Shown here in pieces: positions 18,392 through 27,428 of a stretch of 52,447 bases of DNA. The position numbers and the translations under genes are program-made. Each line of letters begins with the position of its first letter. Within the stretch, counting starts at the first letter, position 1. Source of the DNA: an uncultured Ruminococcus sp. (GTDB lineage: Bacteria; Bacillota; Clostridia; Oscillospirales; Acutalibacteraceae); the NCBI GenBank assembly GCA_902801245.1, contig CADCHW010000002.1:1-52447 (forward strand). The letters run 5' to 3'. Under the pieces are notes generated by a model. It was not told the origin of the DNA. It saw only the letters and a list, made by a program, of their open reading frames with translations, and searched no databases.

Positions 18392-21300
18392 ATGATTCAT
18401 CTAGTCGAGGGACGAAGCGGCTCGGGCAAAACCCGATACGTTACAAACGTCCTGTGTGAGCTTGCCAAAAAAGGCGAAAAAAAACTTTTATACATTATGC
18501 CCGAACAAAGTTCTTTTGAAAGCGAAACTGCATTTCTTCATATGCTCGGCGCTAATCTTTCAAGATACATAAGCGTTATGTCTTTTACACGTCTTTATGA
18601 TATGGTTATGCGGCAAACGGGTATGATACCGGGTACTCCAATCGATGACGGTGTGCGAAAAATTTTAATGTCGCTGTCGCTTGAAGACTGCGTTGATAAA
18701 CTAGATGTCTACCAAAAACAGGCGGCAAAGCCTCAGCTTACCGACCTTATGCTGAGTGCAGTGAAAGAGTTCAAAATGTGCGGTATTTCAACGGACAACC
18801 TAAGAGAAATGTCCAAAAAAACAAAGGGTACGGACTTATCAAAAAAGCTTGATGAAGTGGCACTTGTCACGGACGTTTACAATGCCCATATCGCAAGAAG
18901 CTATATCGACCCTCTCGACAATAACGCACGTCTTGAAAAGCGTTTAAATGATGTAAAGTTCTTTGAGGGCTATACAGTTGTTGTTGACGATTTCAGCGGA
19001 TTCACGGCTCAGGAACAGAAAATTCTCGACCTTATTATGAAGCAGGCAAAGGATTTTTACATCACGCTTTGTATGCAACCGCAAAGTGACGAGGAACTTT
19101 TCTTCACCGTCAACAGAACGAAAAAACGTATTATACAAAGTGCCGCAAGGCTGGGTCTTGAAGTCGCATCTCCAATCAGACTTTTTGAAAATTACCGAAC
19201 CGAAAGCAAGGACATAAGCCTTGTCGAAGACGGAATTTATCGTATAGGAAATGTTGACACGGGAAGTAGCGAAGGTGTTTCCGAAGATGTGACTGTCGCC
19301 GCTGCAAGCGATATTTTCGAGGAATGCGAGTATGTTGCCGAGCGTATAAACAGTATGGCTTTAAGCGGCGAATGCCGTTACAGCGACATTGCCGTTGTGT
19401 GCAGAAATTCCCAAAGTTACAAGGGCATTATCGATACAATTTTCGATAATCACAACATTCCGTATTTTATGTCGAAGCCCGAGCCTATCGACCGCAAACC
19501 GCTTATGCTTCTTGTGCTGTCAGCTTTTGAGTATGTCATTTCTCCGAGCGACAGCGATAAACTTTTTTCTATTGCGAAATGCGGTCTTGTCGGAATAGGC
19601 GATTATGAAACGTCACTTCTTGAAAATTATGTCTATACGTGGGGCATAAACGGCAGAAAATTCACTCAGGTGTTTGACCAAAACCCCGACGGTTATTCCG
19701 AGAATATTTCAAAAGAAGCAAAAGAACGTCTTATCGAAATCAACCAAGCAAGAGAAAAGCTTATCTTTCCTATTATGAATTTTGCGGATAAAATAGACAA
19801 CGGCACAGCAAACGCACTTGAAATTTCAACCGCCGTTTACGAGCTGCTTGTTGAATTCGGAGTACCCGATTACCTCAAAAACAGTTTAAATGAAAACGAG
19901 CTTGACGAGTATTCAAACGAAGAGGTTCGTCTGTGGGAAATGCTTATGGATATACTCAATAAAATGTACTTATCCTTAGGCGAACGTTCCGTGACAGTTA
20001 AGAGATATTACGAGCTTCTTAAAATGCTTATCCGCTCCTACGAAATTTCCGAAATTCCGCAGACACTTGACCAAGTGCTTATCGGCACGGCGAACAGCGT
20101 TCGTCTTTCAAGTCCGTATGCGGTGTTTGTAATCGGTGCGGTAAACGGAGAATTTCCGCATAACCCCGTTTCGGGCGGTGTGTTCAACGATGCAGAGAGA
20201 AGAAGTCTTATCAGTTTGGAACTTCCCGTTTACGATGCAATAGCGGAACTCTTTTTGCAGGAAAAATTCCTTGTCTACAATGCCGTTTCCGCTCCGAGAA
20301 AGAAGCTTTACATCACGTACCCAACAGGCGATTTAAGCGGCGGAAAGCTTCAGCCGTCTTCGATTGTGTCGGAGGTTAAGAAGATAATCCCGAATGTCAA
20401 AACCGATGTAATCTCATTTATGCCCACGCTTGACAGAATACAAAGCGAAAAGGGTGCGTTTGAAAAATGTGCCGAGAGATACCGCCAAAAGGACGCTTTG
20501 AGCAAGGCTCTAAAGGATTATTTCCGCAGCTTGCCAGAGTATTCCGACAGACTTTCCGCTGTCGAACAAGTCATTGCAAAAGGCGACATCAAGCTTGAAA
20601 ACAAGAAAATTCCCGCACTGCTTTTCGGCCGTGACAAGAAATTATCCGCATCTCAGATTGAAAAATTTTATATGTGCCGTTTCCAGTATTTCTGCACATA
20701 CGGTCTAAAGCTTAAGGAACGAAGACGTGCAGAAATGGGTGCGATTGAATACGGAAATCTTGTGCATTATCTTCTTGAAAATGTTGTCAAGGTTTACAAG
20801 AAAAATGACTATATCAGACTTTCCGACGATGAGCTTGAACAGCTTTTGGACGAGCTTCTGAAAAATTATATTTTTGAATTTTTAGGCGGCGAGGACGATA
20901 AAAGCGACAGATTTGTATATCTTTACTATCGACTTAAGCACAGCACACAGACTCTTATGAATCACCTTTCCGACGAGCTTGCACAGTCGGAGTTTAAACC
21001 TGTTGACTTTGAACTTGAAGTCGGTGGAAAGGGAATCGGCGAATACACGATTATCGACAAAAACGGAAATCTTGTCAGTGTTAAGGGTGTCATAGACAGA
21101 GTTGACCTGATGAAAACAGCAAAGGCAAGCTACATCAGAATCATTGACTACAAGACGGGCAAAAAGGAATTTAAACTCTCAGATGTGCTTTACGGTCTTA
21201 ATATGCAGATGCTTATTTATCTTTCGGCTATTGCTAAAAACGGAAGCGTCAGATACGGCGACGATATTCACCCGAGCGGTGTTTTGTATATGCCGTCAAC

Positions 21301-21751
21301 CGTAACAAGCGTCACTGTTCCGCCGTATGCAGACGAAAAAACAATTCAGCAGGAACATGACAAAAAACTCCGAATGAGCGGTCTTGTTCTCGATGAAGTT
21401 CAGGTTCTGCGTGGTATGGAAGAGCAATTGGAGGGTAAGTATATCCCCGTATCGGTTGATAAAAAGGGCGATATCAAAAGTACAAGCAAAAATTATGTTA
21501 TCTCCAATCACCAGCTGAATATGATTTTTAATAAGGTGGAACGGAAGATAAGCGAGATGAGCGAGGCTCTCGATGACGGAAATATCTCGGCTGTCCCGAC
21601 AGGCAACGACAATACAGACCCCTGCAAATGGTGCGTTTACAATGCCCTCTGCGGTCATACCGACAAGGATAAAATCACGTGCCTTGAACGTTTTGACAAG
21701 GAAGAAGTCATTGCAATGCTCAAAGAGGAACAGGGAGAGGAGGAAAACTAA
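18392..21751 (+). CDS. addB: AddAB helicase-nuclease, AddB subunit
   Basis: 1119 residues. Partner of AddA in double-strand break end processing for recombination, the functional counterpart of RecBCD. The N-terminal Walker A motif GRSGSGKT lies at 7-14. The C-terminal RecB-type nuclease motif is D919-Y-K921 (IDYKTGK). The four cysteines of the iron-sulfur staple are C762 (YMCRF), C1078, C1081 and C1087 (DPCKWCVYNALCG), with the CxxCxxxxxC spacing of the family. ATG 18392 follows AGGAGG. Its stop touches the addA ATG, so translation is coupled. Confidence 0.96.
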   Translation: MIHLVEGRSGSGKTRYVTNVLCELAKKGEKKLLYIMPEQSSFESETAFLHMLGANLSRYISVMSFTRLYDMVMRQTGMIPGTPIDDGVRKILMSLSLEDCVDKLDVYQKQAAKPQLTDLMLSAVKEFKMCGISTDNLREMSKKTKGTDLSKKLDEVALVTDVYNAHIARSYIDPLDNNARLEKRLNDVKFFEGYTVVVDDFSGFTAQEQKILDLIMKQAKDFYITLCMQPQSDEELFFTVNRTKKRIIQSAARLGLEVASPIRLFENYRTESKDISLVEDGIYRIGNVDTGSSEGVSEDVTVAAASDIFEECEYVAERINSMALSGECRYSDIAVVCRNSQSYKGIIDTIFDNHNIPYFMSKPEPIDRKPLMLLVLSAFEYVISPSDSDKLFSIAKCGLVGIGDYETSLLENYVYTWGINGRKFTQVFDQNPDGYSENISKEAKERLIEINQAREKLIFPIMNFADKIDNGTANALEISTAVYELLVEFGVPDYLKNSLNENELDEYSNEEVRLWEMLMDILNKMYLSLGERSVTVKRYYELLKMLIRSYEISEIPQTLDQVLIGTANSVRLSSPYAVFVIGAVNGEFPHNPVSGGVFNDAERRSLISLELPVYDAIAELFLQEKFLVYNAVSAPRKKLYITYPTGDLSGGKLQPSSIVSEVKKIIPNVKTDVISFMPTLDRIQSEKGAFEKCAERYRQKDALSKALKDYFRSLPEYSDRLSAVEQVIAKGDIKLENKKIPALLFGRDKKLSASQIEKFYMCRFQYFCTYGLKLKERRRAEMGAIEYGNLVHYLLENVVKVYKKNDYIRLSDDELEQLLDELLKNYIFEFLGGEDDKSDRFVYLYYRLKHSTQTLMNHLSDELAQSEFKPVDFELEVGGKGIGEYTIIDKNGNLVSVKGVIDRVDLMKTAKASYIRIIDYKTGKKEFKLSDVLYGLNMQMLIYLSAIAKNGSVRYGDDIHPSGVLYMPSTVTSVTVPPYADEKTIQQEHDKKLRMSGLVLDEVQVLRGMEEQLEGKYIPVSVDKKGDIKSTSKNYVISNHQLNMIFNKVERKISEMSEALDDGNISAVPTGNDNTDPCKWCVYNALCGHTDKDKITCLERFDKEEVIAMLKEEQGEEEN

Positions 21752-24700
21752 ATGGCAAACGTTAAATGGACAGCTAATCAGCAGAATGCGATTAATGCCC
21801 GAAACGGTGCGGTACTTGTTTCTGCGGCGGCAGGCTCGGGCAAAACGGCGGTTTTGGTTGAGCGTGTCATAGATATGATAACCAACCCCGAACACCCAGT
21901 AGATGCCGACAGATTTCTTGTTGTTACATACACGAGAGCCGCCGCAGGCGAGATGAAAGACAGAATTGCCGCAAGGCTTGACGAGCTTCTTAAAAATGAC
22001 CCGTTAAACGAAAATCTTCACCGTCAGCAGCTTCTTCTCGGAAGAGCTCAGATAAGCACCATTCACAGCTTTTGCAGTGATTTGGTCAGGGAATATTTTT
22101 ATACGCTTGACATTCCGAGTGATTTCAGAATTGCCGATGACGGGGAGCTTACGATTATTAAAAATCAGGCTATGCAGAATGTCCTTGAACGCAAGTACAG
22201 CGAGAAAGACGATGCTTTTGAAAACACCGTGGAGGTATTTTCAAGTGTGCGTGACGATACTATTTTACAGGAGATTGTTTTAAGGCTTTACGAGTTTCTG
22301 AGGTCGCACCCGTTCCCCGGTGCTTGGATTAAGGAAAAGGCGGCGATGTACGATGTCACGAAATCAGCCGATGAAACAGAATGGGGAAAGACTGTCATTA
22401 ACCGTTCAAAAATGACGGCATACTATATGAAAACTCTGAACAGCATTAGTCTGGAGCTTTTAAAGAACGAACCGAAGCTGTTAAATTCAAGCTTCGGCGA
22501 CAAAATCCGAGATGATGAAATATTTATCGGCTATCTTATCGACAGACTTGAAAACGGCAGCTGGAACGATATCATAGACATTCTGAACACATTCACTCCG
22601 GGTACTCTCAGAGCCCCGAAAGGCTTTACAGAACACGAAATCAAGGTTGCCGTTGCAGCCTACAGAAACGTCATTAAGGATACAATAGGCGACCTTAAAG
22701 AGCTTTTCGTCAGAAGTAACGAGCAGTGTATGGACGATATTGCCGACCTTGCCCCCGTTGTTTCAAAGCTTTTCGAGATTATGGAGCTTTTCGGAGAGGA
22801 ATATTCAAAACTTAAACTGGAGCGTTCACTTGCGGATTTTTCCGATTTGGAGCATTGGGCATTGAAGCTTCTTGCGGAGAATACCGAGAACGGCATTGCG
22901 TTCACGGAAATTTCAAAGGAAATTTCCTCACGCTACGACTATGTTATGGTTGACGAATATCAGGACGCAAACACCATACAGGACACAATATTCAAAGCGG
23001 TCAGTGACAACGATAAAAAGCTGTTTGTAGTCGGTGACGTCAAGCAGAGTATTTACAGATTCAGACAAGCTATGCCCGAAATTTTCATAAGCAGAAAGAA
23101 CAGGTATGTTCCCTACAATCCGAATGAAGAGGTTTATCCTGCAAAGATTATTCTGGATATGAATTTCCGAAGCAGAGAGGGAGTCACGGAGGGAGTTAAT
23201 TTTGTATTTAAAAATCTGATGTCGGAGAGTGTCGGCGATATAGATTACACGGACGAGGAAGCTCTTGTGGCTGGTGCTGCATACGACGAGGATAACGGAA
23301 ATGCTGTATCGTTTCATCTTCTCAATCTTGAAAAATCCGAAACTAAAGACCGAGATATTGAAGAGGCAAAATACATAGGTTCGCTTATTTACAATATGAT
23401 GTCGGAGGAAGAAATAACAACTAAGGACGGTAAACGCAAACCTACCTACGGTGACTTCTGCATACTTATGAGAGGTGTAACATCTCATGCACCCGTGTTT
23501 GAAGCGGAGCTTTTGAAAATTGGTATTCCGACCGTAAGCGAAACAAGCGACAGTTTTTTCTCGCAGCACGAGATTCAAGTTATGCTGTCACTTTTAAGAA
23601 TTATCGATAACCCTGTTCAGGATATTCCTTTGGCGGCGGTTATGCTTAGTCCGATATTCGGATTCACCGCCGACGAGCTAGGAGAGTTCAGAGCGGCTTA
23701 TCCTGAGGGTTCGCTGTATTCTCTTATCCTACAGGAAAATCTTACGGGCAACAAGAAAACCATTGCATTTTCAGATACGCTTTCAAGGCTTCGCAGAATA
23801 GCCGCAAGAGTTACAACCGATACACTTCTGAATATCATCTACAGCGAAACCTCTTATCCCGAAATTGTGTCATCGGGTGAGGACGGAGATTTTAAAAAGA
23901 ATAATCTTAAACTGCTTGTTCAGTATGCAAAGACATATGAAAACTCCGGTTACAGAGGTGTCGGAGGATTCGTAAAATTCATTGACCGACTTCGTGAAAA
24001 CAGCTGTGATTTGGCGGCAGCTGAGAGGAAAAACGAACTGTCGGAGGATGCTGTTCGCATTATGACTATACATAAATCAAAGGGACTTGAATTTCCTATT
24101 TGTATAGTTGCCAATCTAAACCGCAGATTTAACACCGATACGAAAAACGAAGTACTTCTCCATAACGAACTGGGTTTGGGAGTTCGCCGAAAGGACGACA
24201 CTCTTCTCTGCCGTTACACAACTATGCCGAGGGAAGCCGTTGCACTCGAAATCAAACGAAACGAAATTTCCGAGGAACTGAGAGTTCTCTATGTTGCGTT
24301 GACGAGAGCAAAGGAAAGACTTGTGCTTATCGGAAGCAGCAAGGGATTGGAAAAATACGTTGGCGGTGTTGTCAAGAAATTTGCATATGACAAGACTGTT
24401 TCACCGTATACGGTAAGCAGTGCGAATTGTATGTGCGACTGGATTATTGACTGTTTGCTTGTGCATAAGAGCGGTTTGGAAATTCGCACCCTTGGCGGCT
24501 ATGTCGGAGAGATTTCCAAAGATTCGGGATATGACTGGGACGTGAATGTCATTGAGGATTTGGAAGAGTATCACAATAATATTTTAAAAGACACTAAGAA
24601 CGAAACACTTGACAGTGCCGAAGATGAACAGACCTCCGACGATATTCCCGAGGGTACAAGGAAAGAAAATCTTGCGATTATCAGGGAACGTCTAAGCCGT

Positions 24701-25333
24701 GTTTACGAATATGAGGAGATGACGAAAATACCTGTTAAGGTTTCTGCATCGGCACTTGCGGAAAAGGAAAGCAATCTGCAATACAGCGTTTCGGCAGTTC
24801 CCGACTTTATGAGAAAGGGCAGAATTTCGGGTGCGGAAAAAGGTACGGCTATGCACACGTTTGTTCAGTACTGCGACTTTGAGAGAGCAAGGACATCACT
24901 TGAAGAAGAGATTGAAAATCTTGTAAAAAGAGGATTCCTCACGGAAGTTCAGGGCAGTGTTATAAACAGGGAGAGTGTTAATGCTTTTCTGCATTCCGAT
25001 TTGATGAACAGAATGCTAAGTTCCGCTATGCTTGAAAGGGAGTTCAGGTTTACCGTTGAAATTCCGGCAGGGCTTGCGGATAAAACGCTTGTATTTCCGT
25101 ACAGCGAAGAGCCGATAATTCTGCAAGGTGCGGTTGACTGTCTGTTTGAAGAGAACGGTAAAATTATCATTGTCGATTACAAAACAGATTGGGGCAAGAG
25201 CCGTGAAGAGCTTACGGATATGTACTCTCCGCAGCTTAAGCTTTATAAGCTTGCAATTGAACAGGTTATGGGGAAGATTGTTTCACAGTGTGTGATTTAT
25301 TCTTTCGGGCTTGGCAGGGAGATTGTGATTTAA
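21752..25333 (+). CDS. addA: AddAB helicase-nuclease, AddA subunit
   Basis: 1193 residues. UvrD/Rep-type helicase with a RecB-type nuclease. Walker A is SAAAGSGKT at about 24-32. Walker B is VDEYQDAN with D401-E402. GDVKQSIYRFRQA and LYVALTRAKE are helicase motifs IV and VI. The nuclease motif is D1142-Y-K1144 (IVDYKTD), so both subunits keep an active-looking nuclease. AATGG follows directly on the addB stop; the addB 3' end (GGAGAGGAGG) supplies the ribosome site. Confidence 0.97.
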   Translation: MANVKWTANQQNAINARNGAVLVSAAAGSGKTAVLVERVIDMITNPEHPVDADRFLVVTYTRAAAGEMKDRIAARLDELLKNDPLNENLHRQQLLLGRAQISTIHSFCSDLVREYFYTLDIPSDFRIADDGELTIIKNQAMQNVLERKYSEKDDAFENTVEVFSSVRDDTILQEIVLRLYEFLRSHPFPGAWIKEKAAMYDVTKSADETEWGKTVINRSKMTAYYMKTLNSISLELLKNEPKLLNSSFGDKIRDDEIFIGYLIDRLENGSWNDIIDILNTFTPGTLRAPKGFTEHEIKVAVAAYRNVIKDTIGDLKELFVRSNEQCMDDIADLAPVVSKLFEIMELFGEEYSKLKLERSLADFSDLEHWALKLLAENTENGIAFTEISKEISSRYDYVMVDEYQDANTIQDTIFKAVSDNDKKLFVVGDVKQSIYRFRQAMPEIFISRKNRYVPYNPNEEVYPAKIILDMNFRSREGVTEGVNFVFKNLMSESVGDIDYTDEEALVAGAAYDEDNGNAVSFHLLNLEKSETKDRDIEEAKYIGSLIYNMMSEEEITTKDGKRKPTYGDFCILMRGVTSHAPVFEAELLKIGIPTVSETSDSFFSQHEIQVMLSLLRIIDNPVQDIPLAAVMLSPIFGFTADELGEFRAAYPEGSLYSLILQENLTGNKKTIAFSDTLSRLRRIAARVTTDTLLNIIYSETSYPEIVSSGEDGDFKKNNLKLLVQYAKTYENSGYRGVGGFVKFIDRLRENSCDLAAAERKNELSEDAVRIMTIHKSKGLEFPICIVANLNRRFNTDTKNEVLLHNELGLGVRRKDDTLLCRYTTMPREAVALEIKRNEISEELRVLYVALTRAKERLVLIGSSKGLEKYVGGVVKKFAYDKTVSPYTVSSANCMCDWIIDCLLVHKSGLEIRTLGGYVGEISKDSGYDWDVNVIEDLEEYHNNILKDTKNETLDSAEDEQTSDDIPEGTRKENLAIIRERLSRVYEYEEMTKIPVKVSASALAEKESNLQYSVSAVPDFMRKGRISGAEKGTAMHTFVQYCDFERARTSLEEEIENLVKRGFLTEVQGSVINRESVNAFLHSDLMNRMLSSAMLEREFRFTVEIPAGLADKTLVFPYSEEPIILQGAVDCLFEENGKIIIVDYKTDWGKSREELTDMYSPQLKLYKLAIEQVMGKIVSQCVIYSFGLGREIVI

Positions 25334-25401
25334 CAGAATGCGTAATTATGGCAGTCCGAAGTTTAGCTTTAAAGGAAAGTCAATTCAATATTCAATCTGT
25401 T

Positions 25402-25420
25402 TTCCGGCGGGCGTTGTCTG
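25402..25420 (+). repeat. Fragment of element B
   Basis: TTCCGGCGGGCGTTGTCTG resembles the GC-rich distal part of element B without the ACGTGAAG core. It lies between addA and the bidirectional terminator, in a stretch with no gene. Confidence 0.5.
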
Positions 25421-25490
25421 TCAACAGTATAATGAATTTCCGGTATAGAAAATAAAATAGGTAAATTTTAAAGCATATTATTACAAAAAA

Positions 25491-25536
25491 ATACCACATA
25501 TCTTAAAATTAAGTTAAGATATGTGGTATCGTTTTT
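25491..25536. terminator. Bidirectional terminator between addA and the DUF3990 cassette
   Basis: ATACCACATATCTTA (25491-25505) pairs perfectly with TAAGATATGTGGTAT (25515-25529). T6 follows on the plus strand and A7 precedes it, so it can end transcription from both sides. Confidence 0.9.
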
Positions 25537-25542
25537 TACTCA

Positions 25543-25610
25543 GTCGGGTACGTGAAGTTATTGCTTAAAAAGACTATTTTCACGTATTTCCGGCGGACGT
25601 TGTCCGCCAC
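25543..25610 (+). repeat. Element B copy 3
   Basis: TCGGGTACGTGAAG, a 20-odd base loop, TTCACGTAT, then GGCGGACGTTGTCCGCC. It carries the stop codon and the C-terminal tail of the minus-strand gene 25558-25812. It differs from copy 4 at 26594 at only about six positions over some 70 bases. Confidence 0.85.
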
Positions 25611-25812
25611 ATGTTAAAAATTCGTCGCAGAATTGGCTATAGATGTAGAGAGCTGATTGTCCGTAAAAACCGGTTTCATCATCTGAAAAGTTTTCGCCTG
25701 TTGCAGATGTATAAAATTTGTCGAGTGCTGTTTCCTCGTTCCAATTAAATTTGTCGCATATCATTTTTATTACTTCGGGTAATATAGTTGCTCTTATTGT
25801 TCCGTGTGCCAT
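25558..25812 (-). CDS. Small protein of unknown function in the DUF3791/DUF3990 cassette
   Basis: 84 residues. The body (MAHGTIRATILPEVIKMICD ... TALDKFYTSATGENFSDDETGFYGQSALYIYSQF, quoted in parts) looks like a small, mostly helical conserved protein; I do not recognise a named domain with certainty. It may be a second DUF3791-like partner. AAGAGGTGAA lies before the ATG, and it follows the DUF3990 gene after 14 bases. Oddity: the last 17 or so residues (GGQRPPEIRENSLFKQ) are encoded by element B and resemble the SpoIIR tail. Confidence 0.75.
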   Translation of the reverse strand: MAHGTIRATILPEVIKMICDKFNWNEETALDKFYTSATGENFSDDETGFYGQSALYIYSQFCDEFLTCGGQRPPEIRENSLFKQ

Positions 25813-25826
25813 AAAAAATTCACCTC

Positions 25827-26321
25827 TTAAAATGTAACTTCATAACAGTTTAAAAATTTTAATCTTTCAAGTGACCTTTCCGTACAAAATGCAATCTGAT
25901 TATTTATTTTTTCAAATTTTAACCGTTTTACAGCATCTTCTTTTCGCATAATGCCCTGAACAACATAGGAAACAGTTTCACCGACATTGTCATTTGCTAT
26001 CTTTCCGCAGACAATATCATAAGGGTGAACATAATCCTTGTTACTTCGACATTGCACCACCATATCAAGCCATTCCATAGAAGCACCTTTAAATTTCAAT
26101 ATATTCATAAAAATATCTTCAGACCATTCATACACATTTACAATTGCTTTCGCAGGTTTGTGAGATTTTCTCATTTCGATTTTTGCTTTACGCACTGCCC
26201 AGCGTTCTGCTTGTTCTTTAATATCTGTTGTGTAAAATGCAAATCCAAAATCACGCCCTATTTCCGAACGTATTATTTTAGGATTTGTTACTTCAACTAT
26301 AGTTCCATGATAAACAATCAT
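25827..26321 (-). CDS. DUF3990 domain protein, putative ADP-ribosyltransferase fold
   Basis: 164 residues. The start MIVYHGTIVEV and the block GRDFGFAFYTTDIKEQAERWA match the DUF3990 pattern (YHGT ... DFG.GFY.T....A..WA). Comparative studies place this pattern in the ADP-ribosyltransferase superfamily. The later NVYEWSED, VVQCR.NKDYVHPYDIVCGKIAND and VQGIMRKEDAVKRLKF blocks also fit. If active it would modify a protein, nucleic acid or small molecule with ADP-ribose; the target is unknown. Its start overlaps the upstream DUF3791 gene by ATGA, so the two are translated together, as in toxin-antitoxin pairs. Family assignment is by memory of motifs; function is inferred. Confidence 0.8.
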   Translation of the reverse strand: MIVYHGTIVEVTNPKIIRSEIGRDFGFAFYTTDIKEQAERWAVRKAKIEMRKSHKPAKAIVNVYEWSEDIFMNILKFKGASMEWLDMVVQCRSNKDYVHPYDIVCGKIANDNVGETVSYVVQGIMRKEDAVKRLKFEKINNQIAFCTERSLERLKFLNCYEVTF

Positions 26322-26518
26322 ATTGATTCTACTCCTAAATAATCTTTACAAAAGTTAAACATATATTCCATTCCCATACCATGTAAATCGTCATAGTCGG
26401 AACGCAGCAAATCAAGCAATCCTTCATTTTTAAAAAGTTTGTAAACCTTATCGCTTGATAGACCTGTTTTATCTGCATAGTATTCTATACAAAATATTTC
26501 AAATGATATTTTACTCAA
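26318..26518 (-). CDS. DUF3791 domain protein, putative partner or antitoxin
   Basis: 66 residues (SFEIFCIEYYADKTGLSSDKV ... LLDLLRSDYDDLHGMGMEY, quoted in parts), matching the small helical DUF3791 family often found next to DUF3990 genes. The start is TTG at 26518: GGAGGTG lies 8 bases upstream and an in-frame stop three codons before it rules out a longer form. The 3' end overlaps the DUF3990 gene by 4 bases. Order (small partner first, enzyme second) suits an antitoxin-toxin pair, but this is inference. Confidence 0.8.
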   Translation of the reverse strand: MSKISFEIFCIEYYADKTGLSSDKVYKLFKNEGLLDLLRSDYDDLHGMGMEYMFNFCKDYLGVESI

Positions 26519-26593
26519 ATTTATTCACCTCCGATGTAACCGTAACCTAACTCCATAAATTCGGTATAAAACTCAAGCACAAAAATAACTTTC

Positions 26594-26715
26594 AGTCGGG
26601 TACGTGAAGTTATTGCCTAAAAAGACTGTCTTCACGTATCTCCTGCGGACGTTGTCCGCCACGTATCTCCTGCGGACGTTGTCCGCCACGTATCTCTTGC
26701 GGACGTTGTTCGCTT
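26594..26715 (+). repeat. Element B copy 4 with a 27-bp tandem expansion
   Basis: The TCGGGTACGTGAAG ... CTTCACGT core is followed by three 27-bp units, starting at 26634, 26661 and 26688, each running ACGTATCTCC(C/T)TGCGG-type sequence into CGTTGTCCGC. The first two units are identical and the third has three changes. The whole element is read by spoIIR on the minus strand. Confidence 0.85.
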
Positions 26716-27347
26716 AAAAAATTTGTAATGTTTTGGTAGATTTCATAAATTTTAAATTTATATTCATAGCTGCTGTCGGTTACAAGGTCCGTTTGTTCAT
26801 CGCTAAGAACATCGGAAATATCTGCGGTGTTGTCTGCGGCACTTATGCAAATCGGTGGAAACATCACACACCACCAGTTATGTCCCTTGCCCTCGCCAAT
26901 TGTAATTCTAACTGCATCGTAATCTCCGGCAGGAAGCGTAATATTATCATAAACCCTGTTTGTGAAATACATATTAACAATCTCACCTTTAATAGGGTAA
27001 TCATAGCCTTTTTCATAAACTTCATTTTGGGCAATTTCTATAATCTGGGGAAGTTTGTCCGCTAAAATTTTCTCGGCATCTTCCTTTGTTTTTGCATTGC
27101 CGTAAATATTATAACAGAATTTCTGTACCTCATCACGAACGGCAAGCTTTAAATTCTGGTCTTCTTCGCTGTCGGAATTTGCAAGAATATGAAGCCTGAA
27201 AACCTCGTCCGAAATCTCCTGCGACTGTGCGTCAAAGTCTGTCATTGAGAGTGCAAAGCAAATCACAAAACCGCACAGAACGGCTTTGAATGTAAGCATT
27301 GCAGAGGTTGAGAATGAATGACTGTTTAAGAAATTTTTGATTTTCAT
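26610..27347 (-). CDS. spoIIR: Stage II sporulation protein R
   Basis: Secreted forespore signal that triggers SpoIIGA to cleave pro-sigma-E in the mother cell. 245 residues. An N-terminal hydrophobic segment (about 12-34) is followed by the family signature FRLHILANSDSEEDQNLKL and by VRDEVQKFCYNIYG; WWCVMFPP is also typical. ATG 27347 is preferred to the GTG four codons upstream because AAAGGGTGG is 8 bases before it. Oddity: after the domain the protein carries a repeat-encoded tail with GGQRPQEIR units, ending EDSLFRQ, and the stop lies inside element B. The tail is not a normal SpoIIR feature. Confidence 0.9.
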   Translation of the reverse strand: MKIKNFLNSHSFSTSAMLTFKAVLCGFVICFALSMTDFDAQSQEISDEVFRLHILANSDSEEDQNLKLAVRDEVQKFCYNIYGNAKTKEDAEKILADKLPQIIEIAQNEVYEKGYDYPIKGEIVNMYFTNRVYDNITLPAGDYDAVRITIGEGKGHNWWCVMFPPICISAADNTADISDVLSDEQTDLVTDSSYEYKFKIYEIYQNITNFLSEQRPQEIRGGQRPQEIRGGQRPQEIREDSLFRQ

Positions 27348-27428
27348 TAGTATAACCACCCTTTGTTTTTATGATTGAATTATTGGATAAATTTGGAGTG
27401 ATTATACAAATCAAATCGATAAATTGTT

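Noticed and set aside
26634-26714. Three 27-bp direct repeats resembling a CRISPR start
   Set aside because: The units follow each other with no spacers and are part of element B read by spoIIR.
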